Source: Methanosarcinaceae archaeon
GTDB taxonomy: Archaea > Halobacteriota > Methanosarcinia > Methanosarcinales > Methanosarcinaceae
Reading direction: 5' to 3'
Length of the DNA stretch: 5,252 nucleotides
Assembly (NCBI GenBank): GCA_030596385.1
Contig: JAUVKD010000097.1
Span: 1 to 5,252 of the forward strand
Made by a program: the position numbers and the translations under genes. The notes beneath the pieces are model-generated. The model saw only the letters and a list, made by a program, of their open reading frames with translations, did no database searches and was not told the DNA's origin. Below are positions 1 through 5,252 of this stretch, in pieces; within the stretch, counting starts at the first letter, position 1; each line of letters starts with the position of its first letter.

Positions 1-9
1 ATATTCAAT

Positions 10-30
10 CCTCATAGATTGATTATGAGG
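10..30. repeat. Perfect 7-bp hairpin upstream of the KaiC-like gene
   Basis: The arms CCTCATA (10-16) and TATGAGG (24-30) are exact inverted complements around a 7-base loop. They lie just before a TATA-like element and about 40 bases before the inferred gene start. A dyad in this position could be an operator for a dimeric regulator, or the end of a transcript from a gene left of the window. No T-run follows on the + strand, so a terminator role is less supported. Confidence 0.4.
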
Positions 31-37
31 GTCATAT

Positions 38-50
38 CTAATATATCTTA
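38..50 (+). promoter_or_regulatory. TATA-like box of the KaiC-like gene
   Basis: The sequence CTAATATATCTTA resembles an archaeal TATA box. Its centre lies about 25 bases before the ATG at 69, which is the usual distance from TATA box to transcription start. The transcript would therefore be essentially leaderless, and no Shine-Dalgarno sequence precedes that ATG. This supports 69 as the ancestral start of the broken gene. Confidence 0.45.
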
Positions 51-68
51 CGACATTATACTGTTGAC

Positions 69-811
69 ATGACACTAGCAATAGAGTCAAAACCGGCATA
101 TCGGGTTTTGACGAACTCTGTGGAGGAGGACTCATCCGTGACAATACATATTTGATATCAGGTACATCCGGTGCCGGAAAAACCAATTTCTCCATCCAAT
201 TCATCTACAACGGCATTGTTGACTAGGGAGAAAACGGCATCATAGTCGCAACTGAAGAACGACCAGATCAGATTAGGGAAAACGTATTACGATTCGGATG
301 GGACCTACAGAAACTCGAAGATGAAGGCAAACTTGCCATCATCGATGCATGTTCAACAAAAATAGGAATACCATCACAAGAAAAATACGTAGACGTGCGC
401 CCATTCGACATGCGCTCCATGATGGACCAGATAATTGCGGCACAAGAAGACATCAATGCCAAACGAGCACTTATCGACTCATCCACATCCATAGGATTTA
501 ACCTCCAAGACCCCGCAAAGATCAGAGTCGAACTGCTCAAACTCAGCACAACACTCGAAGTACTCGGACTCACATCAATGATGACATGTGAAATTACTGA
601 TGACACCCAACAATCAAGGTTCGGTGTTGAGAATTTTGTCACGGAAGGAACAGTTGTTCTTTACTACAAACGCCATGAGAACGTGCGTATGCGCAGCATG
701 GAAATATACAAAATGCGAGGATCAGACCACAGCAAAAAAATTCATCCGTATGACATCACACCAAACGGATTCGTAATTCATCCACACGAAGAAGTTTATT
801 CAATGTTCTGA
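69..811 (+). pseudogene. KaiC-like RecA-fold ATPase, frameshifted and TAG-interrupted
   Basis: The conceptual protein is a single-domain KaiC-family ATPase of about 247 residues, a normal length for archaeal KaiC-like proteins, which bind ATP and often act in signalling. Visible motifs, in order, are the family opening VKTGISGFDEL (86-118), Walker A GTSGAGKT (161-184), the paired glutamates ATEER (248-262) and Walker B ALIDSS (467-484). Two lesions are seen. The body frame has a TGA at 65-67 and no ATG, GTG or TTG before 152, whereas the ATG at 69 is in another frame and ends at a TGA at 153-155 after 28 codons. One lost base between 72 and 80 would explain this. In addition an in-frame TAG (224-226) interrupts a GIVDxGENG stretch where relatives would probably have Tyr. 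The frame from 227 to the TGA at 809-811 is intact. UAG can be read as pyrrolysine in Methanosarcinales, so the TAG alone would not prove decay, but the start defect argues for it. The specific function is unknown. Confidence 0.75.
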
Positions 812-836
812 TATATATGTTGTGAAATGCCTACAC

Positions 837-843
837 TTTTTTT
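837..843 (+). terminator. T-run after the KaiC-like gene
   Basis: Seven T residues begin 25 bases after the stop codon of the KaiC-like pseudogene. Archaeal RNA polymerase terminates at oligo-T tracts without needing a hairpin, so this is a plausible transcript end. It is assigned by position and composition only. Confidence 0.4.
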
Positions 844-858
844 AAAGATATATGATAT

Positions 859-878
859 TGCAGACTGAATTGTCTGCA
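859..878. repeat. Perfect 7-bp hairpin between convergent genes
   Basis: The arms TGCAGAC (859-865) and GTCTGCA (872-878) are exact inverted complements around a 6-base loop. The hairpin lies between the 3' ends of the + strand KaiC-like gene and the - strand zinc-ribbon gene. It could protect or end transcripts from either side. No T-run follows directly on either strand except the 837-843 tract, which lies on the far side. Confidence 0.35.
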
Positions 879-914
879 CACACAAAATTTACAATTCCTA
901 CATAAAAGAATATA

Positions 915-1058
915 TCACAGATCAGGATATGCTTCTTCTTCCCCACATTCAACACACTTATAAATCACAAGCTGGCGTCCAAATTGATCATGTCGTTTCA
1001 TAGTAGGAAATCGCCATCTATTCATTTTTCCCCCACATAACTTGCACCTATAGTTCAT
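915..1058 (-). CDS. Small zinc-ribbon-like protein, 47 aa
   Basis: The 47-residue product begins MNYRCKLCGG and ends EEEAYPDL. It has two CxxC knuckles, C5/C8 (YRCKLCGG) and C35/C38 (YKCVECGE), separated by 26 residues. That is the pattern of a zinc ribbon binding one metal ion through four cysteines. The linker is basic and aromatic (RWRF, KRHDQFGR), as in nucleic-acid or protein-binding ribbons. There is no signal peptide or membrane segment, so it is probably cytoplasmic. The start is well fixed: GGTGATC, a good match to the archaeal Shine-Dalgarno, ends 4 bases before the ATG, and an in-frame TGA lies 9 bases upstream. A TATA-like box at 1111-1122 gives the gene its own promoter. It sits 169 bases downstream of aglB on the same strand, so co-transcription is possible but not required. 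The exact family is not recognised and the function is unknown. Confidence 0.72.
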   Translation of the reverse strand: MNYRCKLCGGKMNRWRFPTMKRHDQFGRQLVIYKCVECGEEEAYPDL

Positions 1059-1062
1059 GCTT

Positions 1063-1069
1063 GATCACC
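1063..1069 (-). promoter_or_regulatory. Shine-Dalgarno site of the zinc-ribbon gene
   Basis: On the minus strand this reads GGTGATC. It matches the consensus GGAGGTGATC that is complementary to the archaeal 16S rRNA 3' end, with 4 bases to the ATG. The in-frame TGA overlaps this site and excludes a longer protein. It is the main support for calling such a short gene real. Confidence 0.6.
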
Positions 1070-1110
1070 ACATTTTATCGATTAGATACTTTTACTATTG
1101 AATGCTTTAG

Positions 1111-1122
1111 TAAATATATTTA
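1111..1122 (-). promoter_or_regulatory. TATA-like box of the zinc-ribbon gene
   Basis: The 12-base sequence TAAATATATTTA is a perfect palindrome and reads the same on both strands. Placed on the minus strand it predicts a transcription start near 1090 and a leader of about 30 bases containing the Shine-Dalgarno site. On the plus strand it would point toward the 3' end of aglB, where no gene starts, so the minus direction is preferred. Confidence 0.4.
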
Positions 1123-1227
1123 ACCCAAACTTCACATAACGCTCCCTGATAAAATTAAAGAGAGTGCCATGAACATTCATCAACACCCAATTCCATTAAT
1201 GCTTGCCCACATATACCAAAATGATGG

Positions 1228-3561
1228 TCATACAAGATCCACCCAAATCTCCTTGCCGTTTACAACATCATCTTCACTGATTGAAACCTCCACTACAACA
1301 TCACTTTTTTCAGTTCCAATTAAATATGGAGTAACTGCTCTAGTATCATATGGCACGTCCACAGTAGAATAAGATACTGTCAATTCATACCACCCAGTTT
1401 CATTTGCAATAGCAATATTGTGATATTCAAACACTCTCCCACGATTTGATATAACATTTGTTACTGCATATACAGTTTGATGCGGTGCCGCAAATCCGGT
1501 AATTTTTGCACCCTCTACAAATTCGAATATCTTAACGTATTTAACTTCAGGATTTTGTGTTTTTGTAGTACTGGACTCATAGATCAATCGTAAATTCCCA
1601 AGCATGTCTCCATCAAAAACATGCAATTTAGTCAATACAGTATTCCTGAACCGGTCATTTTCGACTATCAAGGTTTTTGTGCCCAACTCCATCTTAGTGG
1701 CCGGATTCGTATAATAACTTAGATAGTCCTCCCCTGCAAGTTGCACTATGTTTCTAAACTTTCCCTTCACCATATTTATATCCGTGACCACATACCTGAC
1801 ATTTCGTGCCTCCAGTATTATATTTGCATCACTTTCATCCGTACTGAGGAAAAAACGTGCCGCATCACCCACGCCAGCCTGAAAATTGTTTGTAACCACT
1901 GGACGATGACTCAAGTACACGATCCAATTTCCATAATCCCACCAACTCATTACACCATACTCTGGCTTTTCGACAGGGTTTAAATAATACGATGTTTGCG
2001 GCGTATTCGACTCAAGCCATATAAGCGATTCCTGCCAATCCGAGGGCACAACAGATGGATTATTTACCACAGATACACTTTGAGCAACAGCAGGAAAGAT
2101 CAGAATGCATAGAACAAACACTATGGATGCAATCTGCCAATTTTTCTGCTTTTGCCCGGCATTTGCAACCATGCCAAGAATACCAAGTTTTGAGACTCCA
2201 GGAAATACCATTATGAAATATCCAGTTAATATTGAGACATTTATTGAGAACAAATATGTAAAACGTCTCTGTGACAACATGAGAAATCCGACAACCATAG
2301 TCCAGACTACAAAAAAAACTGCTTCTGGTGTGCAATATCCCTTAATCGTATTCCGAACCATAAAACTGAACCCTGTAAAAGCTGTCAGGAACAATAAAGT
2401 AAAACTTCCCAAAAGCGGAACAAGCGTAAATTCACCATCCGGATTGTGAAACAGAGGCTGAGCCTCCACAATTGTCCCAAGGATATCCCCGCCACCACCA
2501 AGATATACCAGTGCAGAAAGCATATTGTGATAAAACTCGGATGAAAACATGCTAAGTGCAGTAGTTCCCCCTGCAACCAATACTACAACTGAAGCAGGAT
2601 AATACCACCATTTAAACTTTTTTAAATATACAATATGGGACAGAGAACCAAGTATCACAAAAAACACCAAAAGAAATGTGATATAAAACACATGGAACCA
2701 TGAAAGAAAACCCGCACTCACTTCAAACCCAGGGCGAATTGATGCTATACAAACGGGTGCAACCAATATCAGCGTTGTAAGATATGTGGTGATGCCGCTT
2801 GTTATCAAGTATTGTGATGACCTGTTCTCTTTTAGATCAAGTGTGAACTGAACAATTGCATACAGACCTATCAGCCCGATGAATATCGGCGAACCCAGCC
2901 ATGTGAATACAGATAGTGACAAAACAATGCCGGAACATATTGCATAGATGAGTGGTTTTGCCACAGTTCTATTTAATACTCTTTTTATGTCTGAAATCGA
3001 TAGATCCACCACCCGGGCATGCTTTAAAGATAGCATGAAAAAAGCAAATGCTGTTGTTGAAAATAGTATTTCAGCCACATGGTGGTCGACTGCACCGACA
3101 CGCGAAACCGATACATGCACAGGCAATAATGCAAGCACTCCCGCACTAAATAAAGCTGTCCTTTTTTCAAAGATCGTTGATGCTACAACATATACCGGAA
3201 TTAGTGTGAGCACACCCAGAAAAAACGGCAAAAGCGCACCTGCAACTTCAATTGTATGAATGTCAGGACTGCCCCCCCCGAGAATCAGGGCAAGAAATGC
3301 TGCCATCAGATCGTACAGCGGAGGCCAGCCCAATTCAAAACCAAAAGGGTAATTGAGATATGAATCAAATGTAAGATAATTTGGAAAATTGTAAGTCGCA
3401 TCAATGATACGCCTCATATGATAGAATGAGTCATATCCAATAAATGATACCTTGCCATTTGCAAATATAACAAGTGATGAAAATATCCTGATAATTAAAG
3501 CAACCAAAATTATGGCTGGAAATGCTAAATTGTTGGTGATAATTAACTTCCGTTTTAACAT
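1228..3561 (-). CDS. aglB: Archaeal oligosaccharyltransferase AglB (STT3 family)
   Basis: This membrane enzyme moves a glycan from a dolichyl-phosphate-type lipid carrier to Asn in N-X-S/T sequons of exported proteins, on the outer face of the membrane, for example S-layer proteins and archaellins. The 777 residues show about 13 hydrophobic segments (first about 9-33, last about 477-497), then an outside soluble domain (498-777). The metal and catalytic motifs are complete: D44 in GYDSFYHMR, D159-H160-H161 in VDHH, the TIxE loop T363-E366 (TIVE), and the sequon-binding WWDYG at 540-544. The helix with D594, M597, K601 and I605 resembles the DK/MI-type element of the family. The ATG at 3561 is certain, because an in-frame TAA lies two codons upstream and AGAGG sits 9 bases before it. 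No glycosyltransferase genes adjoin it here. An 8-G tract at codons 94-97 is a possible slippage site. No key residue is missing, so it should be active. Confidence 0.95.
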   Translation of the reverse strand: MLKRKLIITNNLAFPAIILVALIIRIFSSLVIFANGKVSFIGYDSFYHMRRIIDATYNFPNYLTFDSYLNYPFGFELGWPPLYDLMAAFLALILGGGSPDIHTIEVAGALLPFFLGVLTLIPVYVVASTIFEKRTALFSAGVLALLPVHVSVSRVGAVDHHVAEILFSTTAFAFFMLSLKHARVVDLSISDIKRVLNRTVAKPLIYAICSGIVLSLSVFTWLGSPIFIGLIGLYAIVQFTLDLKENRSSQYLITSGITTYLTTLILVAPVCIASIRPGFEVSAGFLSWFHVFYITFLLVFFVILGSLSHIVYLKKFKWWYYPASVVVLVAGGTTALSMFSSEFYHNMLSALVYLGGGGDILGTIVEAQPLFHNPDGEFTLVPLLGSFTLLFLTAFTGFSFMVRNTIKGYCTPEAVFFVVWTMVVGFLMLSQRRFTYLFSINVSILTGYFIMVFPGVSKLGILGMVANAGQKQKNWQIASIVFVLCILIFPAVAQSVSVVNNPSVVPSDWQESLIWLESNTPQTSYYLNPVEKPEYGVMSWWDYGNWIVYLSHRPVVTNNFQAGVGDAARFFLSTDESDANIILEARNVRYVVTDINMVKGKFRNIVQLAGEDYLSYYTNPATKMELGTKTLIVENDRFRNTVLTKLHVFDGDMLGNLRLIYESSTTKTQNPEVKYVKIFEFVEGAKITGFAAPHQTVYAVTNVISNRGRVFEYHNIAIANETGWYELTVSYSTVDVPYDTRAVTPYLIGTEKSDVVVEVSISEDDVVNGKEIWVDLV
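3272..3279 (-). repeat. G8 homopolymer inside aglB
   Basis: On the coding strand there are eight consecutive G residues within the codons for Leu94-Gly95-Gly96-Gly97. A gain or loss of one base would shift the frame after about 97 of 777 residues and abolish the enzyme. The other glycine run of the same protein (residues 355-358) uses mixed codons without such a tract. Whether it varies in length in the population cannot be seen here. Confidence 0.85.
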
Positions 3562-3570
3562 TATTTATTT

Positions 3571-3575
3571 CCTCT
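3571..3575 (-). promoter_or_regulatory. Ribosome binding site of aglB
   Basis: AGAGG on the minus strand lies 9 bases before the aglB ATG, a usual spacing. Together with the in-frame TAA between it and the ATG, it fixes the start codon. Confidence 0.55.
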
Positions 3576-3604
3576 GGGACATATGATTGATTGTATCATT
3601 ATGG

Positions 3605-3617
3605 CCTTATATAAAAG
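3605..3617 (-). promoter_or_regulatory. TATA box of aglB
   Basis: The minus strand reads CTTTTATATAAGG, a strong archaeal TATA-like sequence. Transcription would start about 25 bases downstream, near 3586. That gives a leader of about 25 bases which includes the ribosome binding site. It indicates that aglB is transcribed on its own, not from genes further right. Confidence 0.6.
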
Positions 3618-4193
3618 AATACTATTTGTATATCAAATTTATGTGAAGCATGATAATTGATAAGAAAGGTAGATGTTGTTTCATTGAATAATTTATTTTT
3701 GTTTAGTGATTTATGACGGCAATATAATACACCACAGACAATGCGTTTCTTCACCACCCACCATAAAGCGAATACACAACATTCAGACAATTTTGTTTTC
3801 GATACTCTTCGTGTATAAGAATAAGCATAATAGGAATTATATTTTCTTTTATGTTATTTTGGGAACGTGCGCACTTCGTGCAGTGATGATATCGATATTA
3901 TATAATTATCTCAAAAATACGGATTTACATGGTATTTTTTTCATCATTTATCAATATACCTATGCATTTGCTATAAATATACGAGAATATCCAATTACCT
4001 CCCAAAACCCCCATTTCTAATTTGACAAGCATCCGCCCCTCAATAAAAATACAGCAAAATTATCCTTAACCTCTCAATTCTACAAAACAAGACCTTCCAC
4101 CCATGCTGCAACATGTTCAATCGAGGCAAATCATCCAAAATAATCGATAGCTAACGCTATCAATGGAATAATTCATCATCTCCTTACACTGAA
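3618..4193. other. Long AT-rich stretch without a convincing gene
   Basis: Open frames here are short, of low complexity, and lack ribosome binding sites or recognisable motifs. Landmarks are a G+C-richer patch at 3861-3885 containing the 8-base palindrome GTGCGCAC (3867-3874), a 10-base palindrome ATATCGATAT (3889-3898), a T7 run at 3935-3941, another G+C-rich patch at 4029-4041, and a hairpin at 4146-4161. No tRNA, rRNA, CRISPR or known riboswitch pattern was seen. The right part probably includes the untranslated end of the insertion sequence. Confidence 0.6.
4146..4161 (-). terminator. Hairpin downstream of the transposase gene
   Basis: GATAGC (4146-4151) and GCTATC (4156-4161) pair perfectly around a 4-base loop, starting 32 bases after the transposase stop. 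On the minus strand it is followed by a short T-rich stretch (ATTATTTT). It could end the transposase transcript or block outside transcription entering the element. An IS-end role is also possible. Confidence 0.35.
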
Positions 4194-5252
4194 TTATACG
4201 TAATTCTCAAACGCATTTGCGGGTTTGATGTAGTTTTGTAGATTCGTTAACAGTAACAACTGGTAAGTAATGAAACTAAATTTTGTATAGAGTTCTCTAT
4301 TCTCTTCCATAATATACCTAACATCGAATTTTACAGTATTTTTGATATGGCAATGAATTCGTTCACATTCACTTCGAAGTTTACATGAATCTGGATAAGA
4401 TTCATCCTTTAGGTGTTGGTTTCGTAGATATTTCCCCACTTGTTCCGGTCGCCCATTTTCGTAAAGGAATTTCAATTTGTCTTCGATTTTCATATGCTTT
4501 GAACTCCTAAGTTTCCACATCTTATTTGCCCAATGATCAATTCTTTTGAGTTTCCCATCTTCATTGATCACTGCATCTTTAGGCAAAGAAATCATAGGTT
4601 TTGCATTGAGTTTGTACCATATATCTGCATGGTTTTTGAACGAATCATAGCTGCCATCAAGATAAAATTCATCGATATTGGCACCCATTTTCAGCAGAGC
4701 ATCTATATGATTCGGCAATTGTGGAGAATCACCATCAACCCCTCCAGTGTAAGTCATAAATACCGGATAAGTACCAATCATTGTGATGTGAGCTTTATCC
4801 ATCTTGCACCCATAATGTGGATTGTAATCACTATATTTGTCATATCTTGATGCTTCAAGTGGAGTTGAATCCATCTTTGCATTTGTGGTTTTTGATAATT
4901 TGGCAATCTTTTTACCAATCATCATCATGATCTGTTCAGTGCCTCCAACTCCAAGACGATATTTGACAAAATGATGAAGTGTTCCAGCAGATGGAATTTG
5001 AATTACATCATCCTTTTCTTTAAAACCGAGTAACCAAGCCTCTTCTTCTGAGAGAACTACTTTTTTGTAAGGCAGTTGTCTGAAGAATTTGACTACTGAA
5101 AGTTTGACCATTCCACCGATATCAAATCTAAAATGCCAATCTTTATTGCTGTAAAAGTTGTGTTCAATATGCTTTACGATGTCCGATATGTCGAGGAAAG
5201 ATAAAAATTGACATAGCGAGACATTAGTATTGTTGGTATAGTTTTCAAGGGA
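4194..5252 (-). CDS. DDE transposase (IS4/IS5-like), 5' end outside window
   Basis: This is the transposase of an insertion sequence, which cuts and joins the element's DNA ends. The frame is open from the right edge (5252) to the TAA at 4194-4196, giving 352 visible residues with no stop. The ATG at 5111 is internal, because 47 upstream residues continue a normal-looking protein (for example NKDWHFRFDIGGM) and no start is visible. The catalytic triad, numbered from M at 5111, is D81 (KMDSTPLEA), D152 (YLDGSYDS) and E250. R246, E250 and K257 keep the R-x3-E-x6-K spacing of the IS4 signature, with C243 where the usual Tyr would be. Helical N-terminal residues resemble the DUF772-like DNA-binding region of IS5/IS1182-type enzymes. 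No frameshift or internal stop is seen, so the visible part looks intact. The exact IS family is not assigned. Confidence 0.85.
   Translation of the reverse strand, partial: SLENYTNNTNVSLCQFLSFLDISDIVKHIEHNFYSNKDWHFRFDIGGMVKLSVVKFFRQLPYKKVVLSEEEAWLLGFKEKDDVIQIPSAGTLHHFVKYRLGVGGTEQIMMMIGKKIAKLSKTTNAKMDSTPLEASRYDKYSDYNPHYGCKMDKAHITMIGTYPVFMTYTGGVDGDSPQLPNHIDALLKMGANIDEFYLDGSYDSFKNHADIWYKLNAKPMISLPKDAVINEDGKLKRIDHWANKMWKLRSSKHMKIEDKLKFLYENGRPEQVGKYLRNQHLKDESYPDSCKLRSECERIHCHIKNTVKFDVRYIMEENRELYTKFSFITYQLLLLTNLQNYIKPANAFENYV

Larger units (their letters stand above)
4021..5252 (-). mobile_element. Insertion sequence, 3' part only
   Basis: The element is recognised by its DDE transposase. Its left boundary should lie between the end of aglB's promoter region and the transposase stop. 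A candidate is the G+C-rich end TTTGACAAGCATCCGCCCCT at 4021-4040, which stands out from its AT-rich surroundings. The right end lies beyond the window, so neither terminal inverted repeats nor target duplications can be matched. The left boundary given is a guess. Confidence 0.4.

Noticed and set aside
268..642. Minus-strand open frame of 124 codons
   Set aside because: It is antisense to the KaiC-like body, which carries clear Walker motifs in the other strand's frame. The product is serine-rich and shows no motif.
2060..2576. Cysteine-rich minus-strand and plus-strand frames inside aglB
   Set aside because: They are shadow frames of a clear full-length AglB.
3599..3790. Minus-strand open frame of 63 codons upstream of aglB
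   Set aside because: It ends inside the aglB promoter region, has no recognisable motif, and would overlap the TATA box.
3881..3948. Possible C/D box small RNA (GTGATGA at 3883 region, inverted ATGATGA near 3941-3947)
   Set aside because: No CTGA D box is found at a suitable distance on either strand.
3706..4020. Plus-strand open frame of 104 codons with hydrophobic segments
   Set aside because: It starts at GTG with no ribosome binding site, has low-complexity composition typical of AT-rich noncoding DNA, and runs into the probable insertion-sequence end.
4533..4850. Plus-strand open frame of 105 codons
   Set aside because: It is antisense to the transposase catalytic domain and has no motif of its own.

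Overview
The window looks archaeal. It carries an STT3/AglB-type oligosaccharyltransferase with the archaeal active-site motifs and a single-domain KaiC-like (RecA-fold) ATPase of the kind common in euryarchaea. Plausible TATA boxes lie about 25 bases before the inferred transcription starts, together with Shine-Dalgarno sequences and T-run ends. The AT-rich DNA and protein style suggest a methanogen of the Methanosarcinales (Methanococcoides/Methanolobus-like). That placement is inference, not proof.

Layout from left to right. Bases 1-68 hold a perfect hairpin and a TATA-like box. Bases 69-811 (+) hold a KaiC-like ATPase of about 247 residues. It appears broken: its only sensible ATG is out of frame with the body, and an in-frame TAG lies shortly after the Walker A motif. 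A T-run and a second hairpin follow. Bases 915-1058 (-) encode a 47-residue zinc-ribbon-like protein with two CxxC knuckles, its own Shine-Dalgarno site and a TATA-like box. Bases 1228-3561 (-) encode full-length AglB (777 aa) with its own promoter and ribosome binding site. Bases 3562-4193 hold the aglB promoter and then about 570 bases with no convincing gene. Bases 4194-5252 (-) are the 3' part of a DDE transposase whose reading frame stays open to the right edge, so its start lies outside the window.

The genes do not form an evident pathway. AglB is a stand-alone transcription unit that attaches lipid-linked glycan to asparagines of exported proteins. The small zinc-ribbon gene lies downstream on the same strand with a separate promoter. 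An insertion sequence to the right and a decayed ATPase gene to the left suggest a chromosome region under rearrangement. I found no clear novel multigene system. The best items for a second look are the TAG-containing KaiC-like gene (pseudogene versus pyrrolysine readthrough), the small zinc-ribbon gene, and a G8 tract near the start of aglB.
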